Below, piece after piece: positions 49,660 to 61,800 of a stretch of DNA of 64,000 nucleotides (positions are counted from its first letter, which is position 1; the number at the start of each line of letters is the position of its first letter). The notes beneath the pieces were generated by a model. The model searched no databases, was not told where the DNA came from, and was given only the letters and a program-made list of their open reading frames with translations. The translations under genes were made by a program, and so were the position numbers. Where the stretch lies: positions 108,726 to 172,725 of the forward strand of contig QLIY01000152.1 in the NCBI GenBank assembly GCA_003260075.1, in the 5' to 3' direction. Source of the stretch: Phallusia mammillata. Its lineage: Eukaryota > Chordata > Ascidiacea > Phlebobranchia > Ascidiidae.

Positions 49660-51460
49660 TACGCCAGACGGAAAATCTTTTTTCATGCTTCGTTAGCCTG
49701 GCGCTTTTTGCAAAAAATTCCGCTGCCAATTTGCTCTTTTCTCACTTAGTCCATGACGTAGTATAGCTGAGGACAACAATAGCCGTCACGAGATAAAAAA
49801 ATTTTAGTGAAGTTTCAGTGAAAATCTAAACTTAACAAAAGCATTGGTTATATTTACATATCATGGGTGGGTGTGTAGTAAAAACACTTCATTGCACGAA
49901 ACTTTTGCGGCTGTTTTTTTTTCTGGAACACAATATAATTAATCATAGTACGCCAGGCCTATTAAATGCATGTACAATATACTTGATAGCGTGTTGTAAT
50001 TCTCGTCCTGGCAATAAAAGTAGTGAGCCAGCATTTGTTAAAACATAACACCAACGGAACCAATACGAATATTGACTCAAAATGTGCTACTATCGAAAAG
50101 ATAAAGGTGCCATATGGATCTAAACCGTTAGTTCAACGTATGTAAATCTGATAACCATCCTGACAATAGAATAAATGAAACGCATTTCATCTGAATCCAA
50201 TTCGTACAAAATTTAATTTCGTTAGGTTGGATATAGCAACACGAACAAAGATTGAAAAGTCAGTTGTACATGTCCACACTGTTTGTTGAAAGGTATCCAC
50301 GGTAACTCATGAAATAGGACAGCGTCTATTTGTCGATTGTTTTTTCTGAACATGAATCAGGCGGTTTTTGGATTAGGGGAATCGTTTCTATGCTTTGCCG
50401 GCGCTTTTTGTAAAAATTTTCGCTGCTCTATCCCCAACGAGTTTGGTCAATGACGTGACCACTGATGACAACAGTAGCTGACGCGAGGTCAATTTTTGTT
50501 GGGTTTAGAACCTAGACCTTAAGAGTAGTGTTGGTTAAACATGGTGATTGGGTGTAAAGTAATGACATCGAATTTTACTGATGTATTTTTCTGTGACAAA
50601 ATACAACTTACAATGTGTAGTAAGTCTCGTTCTGGCAATAAAACTAATGAGCCGGCGTTTGTTAACGCATGGCACAGAAAGACCCAATACAATTGACCCA
50701 ACGCTGTGCTATTATTTAAAAGACAAAGGTGTCATATGGATTGTTTATCTAAACCTAGAATAAATAAATGACACACTTTTCATCTTAAATCCACTTCTGA
50801 CAACATTTTGACAACGTTATGTTTGATCTAGCAACACGCACTATGGATTTGAAAGGTCAGCTGTACATGCCCAAACTGTTTGTTAAAAGTGATTTTTGGA
50901 TTCAGGTAATCTATTTCATGCTTCGTTTGTCCGGCGCTTTTCGCAAAAATTTCCGCTGCTCTTTTAGCCTTTTCCACATGATTTTAGTCATTGACGTAAT
51001 AGCTGATGACAACATGCAGTAGCTGACACGAGACAATTTTTACAGTAAAATTTTGTACCTAGATTTTACAGTAGTTTTGATTAAATATGTTGGATAGGTG
51101 TAAAGCAAAAACACAAATTTGCAATTTTACTGCTGTCTGTTTCTGTCACAAAAGAGTACCAACATTGTGTTGAAACAGTACGAAAGAGAAACAATGTGCT
51201 ATATGGATTGTTTATCTAATTAAACCGAGCGTTCGACGTATTTAAGTATGACACCCCCTGACAATAAAATAAATAAAACACGTTTTTCGTTAAGTATAAT
51301 ATAGCAACACACACAAGGATTGAATATGTCATTTGTATATGCTCAGTCTGTTTGTTGAGAGGTATCCACGGTTACCCATGAAATAGGACAGCGTCTATTT
51401 GTCGATTGGTTCCTTTGTGGGCGTGAATCAAGCGATTTTTGGATTAAGGCGCTGAATTGA
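49660..51460. repeat. Three diverged tandem repeats of about 500-700 bases
   Basis: Units begin near 49680, 50385 and 50925. Each carries, in order, a GGCGCTTTT-GCAAAAATT stretch, a GTCA-x-TGACGT motif, a GATGACAACA motif, a CATATGGAT block and a TGTACATG-TTTGTTGAAAGG-like block. The closing block GAAATAGGACAGCGTCTATT is nearly identical at 50310 and 51379. No coding frame is conserved between the units. Confidence 0.65.
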
Positions 51461-52479
51461 GTGCCCTCGTGCCTTGTTCGGGATGGTAATGTTTGAACGG
51501 CTGGAATATTTACTCTTGAAATTTGACCTCATTGTAAAAATTCTGTGTTCGTTCTTGCGCTGTGACTAAACCTTTTTTGACCCATAGACAATAGATCGTT
51601 CGAACCGTACACCCCCGCAAGTTTTTGTTGTTTTCAAGGAAGAATGTGTCAAACGCCACATGATTGTATGTACAGACTGTATGCTTTGTACATTTTTGTA
51701 AAACACGGTTTCGCACTGTTGTAACCACAGATGTGTTATTCCTTTTTACGGCTATGCGAATATAAAAAGTCGGTACCCTCTGTAGTATTGTTCGTCTAAA
51801 ATCAATAGCAGTGAAAGAGTCATACTGGCTGCAAATCCAACAGTATAGTGTCTAACTTAAACGTTGAATTGGGCGTTTCTCCACATTATGAACCGGTGTT
51901 TAAACAATCGGCCTTATATTTGTTGCGTCGTGAAAAGTTTCGGCTTTTGTGTTCTCAAGAAGAAGAAAAACATGTGGTCAAGGTGAAAATTCGTTAGTCG
52001 CATTTATCTTGAATTACATACCAGCGACAAATAAGTATTGGGATCAAATCTCCGCGACAGACAAAAGCAATGAACTTAGGAAGCACCATCAACAATGGCA
52101 AAGTGGATTTTAAGCATCTTTATACCATAAAACTGGGGTTTCATTGGTGCAAACCACATTGCGTTTGTTTCTATAATTATAAAACGACGTTGTATTACAA
52201 GTTTACAACGTTCAAACATGCACTTGCAAAATATAAGCTATTGCTGCCAGGCATAATATCAAGTTTATAGAATTGCCAGAAGAGCTCTATATACTTGGTG
52301 CACTTGCAAAAAATGTAAAAAATATTTTACAATTGTTATGTAGTGCATAATGTAGCAAAACATTGTATTTCAAAACGCTAATGTGGGCAAAACACAAAAA
52401 GCCAATATGAAACACCGCTTTGAATTAAATCATGTACAGAAGACAAGCTTGACATATTACATTTTTAATTTGAATGACT

Positions 52480-55400
52480 TTAAACTCTTATTGCAATACA
52501 GACAGACAGAGCACTGACAAACAGCACATAAAGATATTGTTGTTTCGTTGTTGTCGTTCCTGACGTGGTCGTAACCGCGGTTGTCGTTACAATTGTAGTT
52601 GTTGTTGTTGATGCTGTTGTTGTCGGTGCTGTTGTTGTTGGTGCTGTTGTTGTCGGTGCTGTTGTTGTTGGTGCTGTTTCTGTAGAATCTGATGCTATTG
52701 ATGTTAAGGTTAATTGTTCTGTCGTTGTATTGGCGGTTGATGGCGAGACAGGAGCTGTTGATGCTGTAGTTGCTAAAGATGGTTTGCTTGTTGATGTAGC
52801 GATTGTAGATGATTCAGTTGGTGATGTTGCGATTGTAGATGATTTGGTTGTTGGTGTAGCAATTGTAGATGATACGGTTGGTGATGTTGAGATTGTAGAC
52901 GATTTGCTTGTTAAAACAGCGACTGTAGATGATTTGGGTGTAGATGTCTTGGTTGTTGATTCTGTAGCTTTAGCTGACGAGGCTTTTAATTCTGCGATTG
53001 TAGGTGATTGGGTTGATGATGGTTTAACCTGTGATGTTGACACTGGAGGTATAGATGCCTTGACTGTTGAATCAGCAACTGTAGATGTTTTGCTTGATGC
53101 TGTTGTTGATGCTACCGCTGCAGTTAAATCGGAGGAAACAAGAGTTATTGATGCATCAACGGTTGATGTTGGCATTGAAGGCTTAGATGCTGCAGCTGTT
53201 GATGAGGCAACTGTAGAGGTTTGGCTTGTTGGTGCGCCAGATGTGGCTGTTTGTATTGATGTCGCCAAAGAAGTTAAATTGGAGGAAACAACTGTTGTTG
53301 AAGCTTCGGTTGCGACATATGCCGTTTGATCCGTCAAAATTGGTGCTATAATAAAGATATTTTTTTACCTGGTGCAGTTTTTACTTTCATTCATTCAAGG
53401 AACTAATTCATACGTAGACGCTTTTCCGGCGGTTACGCAATCGTTTTTTGTATAATTGTGTACACTGTACACCAAGGTATATGCATGCTTTTTACGCCTG
53501 CACAAAGTCTGTACATGAGTGACCAATCCATAGCGCAACTATAGAAATCGTCTGAGATATATTTCTGTATATAACACAGCATTTTAGAAGTAGTTAGCGA
53601 AACTGGACATAAATGTGTACTTTAACTTACTATCAGAGTTATTGTTGTCAAGTTAGGCGTTATACTCTTATCTACCTGGACATCCTGGGAAGGTGTAGGT
53701 GTTCATGAATCCATCAAAAATATCAATCGCTTTCGATATTTCAGGCAGCAGTGCAGTGTATAGGGGCGTGAGCAAGGGTCGGAATAATTCACTCAAAGCA
53801 GCCTTGTTGCATTTCGTCTTCCATGCGTTTAAACCCAACGCAAGCAGATTGTTAATCGGTCTTTAAAACAAAAAAATGCAGTTCATATTTTTACATGCCA
53901 CCAAACAGGAAACTTGCGCGACTGACAACGATTGTCAAAACGCTTCAGCTTTTGCGATTGCCTGATATTGTGTATTGTACAAACTACATTTGAATCTACA
54001 GTTTCATATATCAAGAGTTAATACCTTGTTTAAACTTCAAATACGTCAACTTTAAATAGTAGTTTGACAAAAATTTAGTAACTAGTTTTCAACTGGGAAA
54101 GCCTAAAATTGAAACAAATTTTTGCAAAGCCATTCAGTTTGCAATTGTTCAAACATAACAAAAAAACTAACTTACACGCAGAGCTCGTCGTGTGTTTTTG
54201 CCTTCAGGATATTCGGTGTTTCGGTCACAGTGGCATCGTACAGTTCCGCAATCGCATCGCCATCACAAACTGGATTCTGGAATGTTAGGTTTAGCGGTAA
54301 GCTGCTGCTTATCGTTTCCAGTAACGCAGTGAGATTCTGTAACAAGACGGAGTTGCTCTGGAGGCAGGATGCTTTCAGAATCTCATTCCGCATCCCAGCA
54401 CTGATGTTTGGAAAGATTGAAAGTAATTGGTCAATGTTGCTGAAACTGGATGCTTGCTGGATTATCAGCTGTGTAACAAAAATGATCGTTAAGGTGTTTT
54501 TGTAAATATTTGTATTTCAAATTAAAATTTGAACTTACTTTGTAAGTGGATGGCAAGTTGAAAGGTAGAAAGTTAAGCACAGTGGAACAGTGTCCGGACA
54601 AACAAGCTGGAAGAAGACTTACGCCACAAGACATCGCCTGGTTGATGTTTGTTCTGTAAAAAAAACAACTATACGATATCCTGTCTGTGCCTTTTAGAGG
54701 CTAACTTTGCGATGCACCCTTTAGTTTCTCTTTTAAGCAGCAACTTGGAAAAAATAACAAGATCACTAAACAAATTAAAACTAATGAAAGTGTTCAAACG
54801 GTTAAAATTAGGCCCTACTTGCACTGCGTAGTGTTGGAGTATGGGAGTCCCGCCAAAAAGGCGTCCGTACACGGCATGCTCATCTCAATCGTCTCTGATA
54901 ATGTGCAGTTAGGTAGGAGCGCTACGTCTAATAGTAAAAAGGACGTGTGTTATTTGTGTACAAGCAATAGAGACACATGAAATAGGCTATTGCTGCCAGG
55001 CATAATGTATAACCTACTATTGCTCATCCAGCAGTTTTATTGTTTACAACAAATACTTCGTTATGAATAGTTTACAAATACTTGGTGGTATATATAGAGA
55101 CACACTTTACTTATAATTTGAAACACTACATATAAAAGTACAATACATAAATCGACATTTAGGCATGCGACTGCCCGTTGGGACAAAATCACTGTTTTGA
55201 TTGTTTAGCGACCTTTACCGTTTGCTATTTCTTTGTTAGAACATCCGTTAGGTGGCGAGGGTGAGTTGCAAAGAAAGCTGGTACACGTGGTTGTTGAGCA
55301 TTTGGTTGCCGAGGAGAGCCGAGTGTTGTTACCTGCCATTTGTGAACACGATCTGTTGCTTTGGTCAAGTGGAATGCAGATGGCCAATTCTAAAATGAAG

Positions 55401-56525
55401 ATGTAATTACAAAATGAAATCAATATTTGGCCATCTAAGTAATTTCTCCTCATCGCTGTAATGCTTTGTTTCTTTGTTTGCAACACTGTGCATAACATGT
55501 TTTTTCACCGTGGTTTTGTGTTAAACTTTCTGTTGACAAATATGATTGATGTAATTGAAACGTGATGATCGACATGGTGCCTTTTTTGCCGCCATGCAAT
55601 GTTTTACCCATGTATAGCATCTTTACTTAACGTTAGCACCTTTCTTTGTGCCCGTTTAGTTTATTAATAGCCAACGGCTAGTAAAACATTTATACCGAAA
55701 CATTTAATGAATCAGAAACACATTTTTCGAGCACATTATGGATCAGCTGAACTTTCAAAAGGACTGATTAGGTACAAATTGTATCCAACAAATCGTAAAT
55801 AAATTGCTTTTAAAAGCTATTACAGTACAAACAGGTAACATCGAGTGTATGTGCCCAACTGCTATTATTCATAGCAATAGGAAAGTGAAAACATCGATCA
55901 AAACGCAGGTACAAAGATGCTATTAAACGTTTCTTACAAGCGTGCTACGAGTTATTGCAAGGGTTACCTGTTGCTGAAGAATCGTTGTCTGAATGATACA
56001 AATTGCTTCTACAAATCCGATTTGGAGGACATATTAATCCCTCGTAGTTGTCAAATGTCACAGACCCGTTAACAGTTGTTCTGAATCCGCTGTTACATAT
56101 TACTTGTGCTGTAAATAGAAATCGTAAAAACGGTAAAATTTAGAAATTTGAGAAATTTGAAATTGTAAACGCGTTTTACGACACGTCTATTGTAAATTGG
56201 TTTTAAGATGTGGAGCAGCATCAAGATCTTATTCAAATTCAACTGGTCATGCTGTTATATGTATACATGTATATATATATATATGTATATATAAGTTATA
56301 TATATATCTTAAAAGACGAATGACTTGTTATTCATGAACTTAAATCATTAGACTTCGGGTTCATTAAAGTCTTCATTTGTCAAGTAACGAACTAGGTGAC
56401 TCGTGACTTTATTTTTAAGTTTAATGTACAAATTTTCCAAGTAAATTTTAAATTAAAAAACACTTACCATTTGCGTGTGCAATTCCAGACAAAGCGACAG
56501 TGATGAAAATAAAAACCGGTTTCAT
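52480..56525 (-). CDS. Array gene H: LU-domain, two-module protein with mucin-like stalk
   Basis: Complete member of 645 residues. Exons: 56525-56468, 56108-55968, 55389-55219, 54927-54819, 54653-54539, 54468-54176, 53860-53676, 53345-52480; phases as in the family. Signal peptide 1-19 (MKPVFIFITVALSGIAHA). LU domain 20-123 (AQVICNSGFRTT, ICPPNRIC, KCSTTTCTSFLCN). Module 1 124-198 (LPNCTLSETIEMSMPC, SCGVSLLPACLSGHC). Module 2 199-357 (SCLQSNSVLLQNLT, PVCDGDAIAELYD, TKCNKAALSELFR, FPGCPG). The last exon encodes about 288 residues, almost all Thr/Ser/Ala/Val/Pro with repeats such as SSTIATSPT and four tandem APTTT units. This would be a densely O-glycosylated stalk. It ends in a hydrophobic segment (YVLFVSALSVCIAI) that fits a GPI signal. 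It extends the cysteine-rich head far from the membrane compared with D-G. Confidence 0.9.
56256..56312. repeat. AT microsatellite in gene H intron 1
   Basis: A run of TATA/GTATA units interrupts the intron. It has no other content. Confidence 0.7.
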
Positions 56526-58828
56526 GTTTCTTATACGTTATTACTGAATCAGTCGTCCTACGAAGTCTACAAAATATAATAGTCACAAGTTAACTTGAAA
56601 TCTGTTTTTTCGCTTTTTTTGTTAAGAAATTAAAAATTCTAACTTTGACATTTTTCAATTTGCTTTCAGGTGTTTTAGTTCTGTTTTCAATTATCTCGTA
56701 CCAAAAACTAACTGTGTCGTACATTTGTTCACAAAGTAACTCTTGTCCAATGAATATACTACATGGCAACCACTTCAAACTTGTCTAGCTTGTTTTCCAG
56801 AATTCCTTGGGTTTTATACGAAAGTTTTATAATGGGATGAATACCTACCATCCTTTCCAAGAAAGCCCTAAAGCGTATTATTGCGTCACTCGAACACATT
56901 CGTGGTGATGGCATTCTGATCTAATACGATCTTGGTTTTATTCAGCCCTTGGGGATTTCGGTTTCGGTCCTAGGAATTCTTGAAGATTTCTCAATTTTAA
57001 CTAAAGTGAGTTTGTGTCAACAAATCAAATACCGAATGCATGTAAGTTTTATTTTTGGTGTTTAAGACTTCGGTTTATGGATATATTTTAAATTTATTGT
57101 TTATTTGGAGATTTTAAAGCTTCCACTTATGCAACGATACCACCAGTCGATTTCATCGTGAATATTTAGCAATCATTAGTAAAACCACTGCTGGAAATAT
57201 GTATCATAGTTAAAAATCTCACGTGATTGATATCCAGTTTTCTTTTCAAGAAAACTTAAAGCTATCAAATCAGTGTGAAATATAGTTGAAAAAAGAAAAA
57301 GTACGACACAAAAATTGCTCCATTTTCCTGAAAGAAATGATTTTGTATGTGAGAGTACCGATGAGAGCAAATGAACACCGAAGTATTGCAAATGTTTCAG
57401 AAAATCCTCAAAACATTCAATTACTGCATCAGTCAGTAACTCAAATAACAATGGGCCACAAAAGCTTTTCCTGTTTCAAAGTTAGCTGAAGATATTTTAT
57501 TATGATTACCGTCTCCAGATTTTAACTTTTCTCGCTATAGTCACGAGGTAGTAATAGGCCTGGGGACATTGTGGTAATATAATTAAGCCTACGTGGTAAA
57601 TGAAAACCAACAGTTATGTCTCAAATTCCACGCTGATATCTGGCAACGACAAGTAACTCGTGAAAGCGTCATCCGAGAGGTATTCAGAGCGGACAAACGT
57701 ATTGGACATGTATTTGTGCTCGATCAATTTGTATTTCTAAATAATTGCAAAATATCTCACTAAAATATATCATGAATCATAACCAGACTGTTTTGCAAAA
57801 GAGAGATGGTCACTTTAGCTTTAATTCGTTGACTTCGATTGCAAACCGAACAACAACACGAACTATTAAGCTGCCCACGTGATTACGAAACTTTCTGTTC
57901 CGGTACAAACCACGCGGTCCAAACGTAAACGACAGGTGGCTTGGTTTCAAAAAAGCGGGAAATAGTTCATTGAAAAATTTTGCCTTTTGCCTTGAGGCTG
58001 TTTACGCACTACCGTGTGGACATGTGTATGTCGTATCACAAACTCTGTGTCGTGAAAGCTACAATTTTGAATAAAAATCCAAAATAGGTTTTGTTGCTGA
58101 TCTTTGGAAGATTTGGTGACCATTGATTTTTAAATGACCGAAGCTCATGTCGTCACCACATTTTGATGTTTCACACGCTTACAATTATGGCATAAAATAC
58201 AATATGAAGTAATTTAAAATCTCCAATTAAGCGACAAGGTTTATTTAAAGTGTTATGTTGAAATTGTCCTAAATTTTATTTGGTCATATGTGCGCAATCA
58301 TGTTTATGTGTGGATGTGTCACACGCCTTTTCAGACCGGTGCACGCCTGCAGTTGTCAGTTGCAACGTTTTGTTAAGGGTTAAACTACATGTGAGCACCA
58401 ACACCCTGACATGTCGATTATCGCAGCTTTCAACACGAAACACGGGGGCGCGATATATTTGTGTAACAGATGCGCCTTGTTATATTTTTGTAGTTTTCTT
58501 TTTCCCCATAACGGACCTCACCAGTGGTGATAACTTTTAAGGTGATAAACAAAAATCTCGAATTTGTTCCGATCTTTTTAACCAGTTTCTTTACCAATTA
58601 TTATAAAATTAGGAAAATTATAAAATCAGGAAATCCATCAACTTCGTGATTCTGACCGGTATTTGTGAAAAAATCTTGTAAGTGTAACAATTAACGGTAA
58701 AAAAATAATGGTGCAATGTAGCAAAATAAATTTTAATGCATGTCGGTAGAACGAAGAAAGGTAAATGACACTTCAACAGTTTAAAACAAAAACAAATCAT
58801 GAAGCAAACGTTGTAAACATTGCATTTT
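56526..58828. other. Interval between genes H and I (5' flank of H)
   Basis: No gene is visible. The stretch 57840-58030 (GAACAACAACACGAACT, then a GTGATTAC block) resembles 63570-63780 upstream of gene I, which shows that the H/I duplication included at least 1.3 kb of upstream DNA. Confidence 0.5.
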
Positions 58829-61800
58829 TTATAGACCTATTGCAACACAGACAGACAGGACACTGACAAACACCACGTGAAGAAATTGTTGTTTCGTTAT
58901 AGTTGTTGTTCCTGACGTCGTAGGTATCGGAGTTGTGGATACAGTGGTTACCTTGGATACTGTAGATTTCATAGTTGTAGTTGCTGTTGTTGTATGCGCC
59001 TCGGTTACAGGCGCTGTGGTTGTTGATGCTGCGTGCGAAGACATTGTTGTTGTTGATGATGAGGGTAAGGTTTCTGTCGTTGTACGAACTGTGGTTGAGG
59101 AGACAGGCGCTGTCGATGATGTGGTTGTTGATGTTGACACAATAGGCTTGGATGTTGTGACTGCTGGTGAGGCAACTGTTGTTAATTTGGTTGTTGATGT
59201 TTTCAACGGTTGATATTGCCACTAGAGGCTTAGATGTCGTGGCTGTTGATAAATCAACTGTAGATGTTTTGCTTGTTGATGGGGCAGATGATGAGGTTAA
59301 TGTTGATGTCACCAAGACCGTTGATAACGTGGAAGAAACCGTTGAAGCTTTTGTTGCAATTGTTGTCGGTTGGGCAGTGACATTTGGTGCTACAAAAACG
59401 TTACATTTTACTTTCATTATATACATATATATTTTTGAAACAAGTATGTTCTATGCACTCGTTTCTATTCCAGCATATATTTTGCTGCAGCGTGTTATAT
59501 TTTTGAAATATTTTCCAATCATCTTTCTCACCTGGACAGCCAGGAAAGACATAGGTACTCATGAAAGCATCAAAAATGTCAATCGCTTTTGATATTTCCG
59601 GCAGAAGTGCAGTGTAAAGGGGTGTGAAAAGAGGACGAAATAATTCAACTAGTGCAGTCTTGTTACATTTCGTCTTCCATGCGTTTAAACCCAACTCAAG
59701 CAGATTGTTGATCGGTCTTAGAAACACGAGAAAGAAATAGGTCTAATTTTTTTTACAAAAAAAGCCTGCAACATCGTTTTTGTTATGTAAAAAGTTTAAG
59801 TTTAGTTTTTTTATTATATTAGGGATGTCATTCTTGCCTTGCAGAAGCTATGTTTCACTCCAAATTTTAATTTTTAATTATCGTTATTGAACTATCAATA
59901 CATTAACTGTAACTGGTGGTTTGACAAACCATAGGTCTATTAAACTATAAATCAAAATTCAATGAAACGATTGATAACTCCTATGGGAAGCTGAAAACGT
60001 ATCCAATTTTACAACAAAACAAGCTACGACGTCTGTAACAGCTTAAACGACACAAAAAACGTACATGCAAAGCTCGCCGTGAGTTTGTGCTTTAAGAATA
60101 TTCTCTGTTTCGATCACAGCGGCATCGTACAGTTCCGCAATCGTAGCGTCATCACAAACTGGATTTTGGAACGTGAGGTTTTGAGGTAAGCTGGTGGCTA
60201 CTGTTTCCAGTAACGCCGTAATGTTCTGTAGGATGACAGAGTTGTTCTGCAGGCAGGACGCTTTCAGAATCTCATTTTGCATCCCGGCAGTAATGTTTGA
60301 AAAGTTTGAAAGCAATGCGTCATGTTCGCTAAAATTGGATGCTTGCTGGGTTAAATTCTGCGTACAGAAAAATCTGTGGTTGTGTGGACCTCCTTTTGTG
60401 CTCATTTTTTTAAAAAAAAACATTGACTTACTTTGTAAAAGGATGGGAAGTTAAAAGGTAGAAAGTTAAGTACAGTGGTGCAGTGTCCAGACAGACAAGT
60501 TGGAAAAAGTTTTACGCCACAAGACAACGCCTGGTTCATTTTTGTTCTGGATAAAGTGAAACGCATATATTATAGTTCCCATCCTGCTACTATTAATGAC
60601 TAGTTTAAGTGCTTTTAACTTTGTCTATAAGTAGTAATTTTGACAGCTAGCTATAAAAAAGAGTTTTTTCTTACTTGCACTGCGCAGTGTTGGAGTATGG
60701 TAATCCCGCCAGAAAGTTGTTCGCGCAAGGCATACTCATTTCTAAGGCCTTCGATAACGTGCAGTTAGGTAGGAGGGCTACGTCTGATAATAAACAAGAT
60801 AATTAATATGATGGCAAGAATAATGAAGTATGTCAAAGCCAATTTAAGCCCGAATAATTTGCAAACAGAATAATTTTAGTGTAAGTAGTTTGTGTGACTC
60901 GTGTATTATCACAAAAGTCTTCAACTTTTTTCCACGCGGTTCGAACCCAGGACGCTCCCGGGGACGAATCCCGATCAGGTTTTTATGTCTATATGGATCA
61001 GGCGCCTGGCTCAATTCGACCAAGCCCCTTTTTTTCTTTTTTTTACGGGGTTCGAACCCAGGACACTCCCGTGGACGAATGCAAGTCCTTTTTTTCACGG
61101 GGTTCGAACCCAGGACTCTCCCGGAGACGAATACCGATCAGGTTTTTTATGTCTATGGGTTCCTGCCCGAATGCAAGTCCTTAGGTTGTTTAGCGACTTT
61201 TACCATTTGTCATTTCTTTGTTCGAACATCCGTTAGGTAGCAGTGGTGAGTTGCAAAGGAAACTGTCACATTTATATGTCGTGCAATTGGTAAACCACGG
61301 AGCCGGAGATTGTGGACATGTGGTATTGAGGAAAGGTTCTACACAGTTGACAAACTCTGGAAAGAAAAATAGGCAAATAGTATCATTACCATGAAGCCGA
61401 TTTGCAATACAAGTTGGTTTTAAAAGTTAAAAAAAACCGGTTTGATTCGGACTTCACATTCGGGCAACTACATGTTGCAGTTTAAACTTGGTAAACTTTC
61501 GTTTCACCTATTGATACTTTTGTGATTGTCTTTAGATACTTAAGATACCGCATAGGCGAAATATATTTATCTTGAATTGATTAAGATGAATGACTTGATG
61601 AGATGCTAAATTTGAATCAATAAGTATCAGGTTCATTGTAGTCATCCACCAAGCAATGAGCTAGGACATTCCGGTTTAAAGTTTGAATATACCAAATTGG
61701 TAAACTTTCGGGATTAATTCAGGCTAAATTAAATGCCTGCTTACTGCCACAAGCAATCTTTGTGACCCACATTTTTTGTCTTCAGCGTTTTATCGATTTA

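Larger units (their letters stand above)
46971..52479. other. Interval between genes G and H
   Basis: The largest gene-free interval in the array. It holds a two-copy tandem repeat (47065-47294), a partial hAT-like element (47602-48045) and three diverged tandem repeats (49660-51460). The stretch 48050-49650 shows nothing I can name, apart from GGGTTCGG-rich bits near 48700-49030. Confidence 0.5.

Noticed and set aside
49530-51480. CRISPR-like or satellite array
   Set aside because: Only three long, diverged units are present, without short regular repeats and spacers. The genome is eukaryotic.
52565-53329. Plus-strand frame of 254 codons rich in Val and Asp
   Set aside because: It is the antisense shadow of the Thr/Ser-rich last exon of gene H; low-complexity ACN codons read as Val/Asp on the other strand. 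No other support.
58797-59426. Minus-strand frame of 209 codons with an Asn-rich second half
   Set aside because: The second half is the mucin exon of gene I read one base out of phase. The anchor-like tail and the similarity to gene H are in the neighbouring frame.
60890-61240. Three overlapping plus-strand frames with FEPRTLP-like repeats
   Set aside because: These translate the cluster of SINE copies and reflect the repeated DNA, not a protein.
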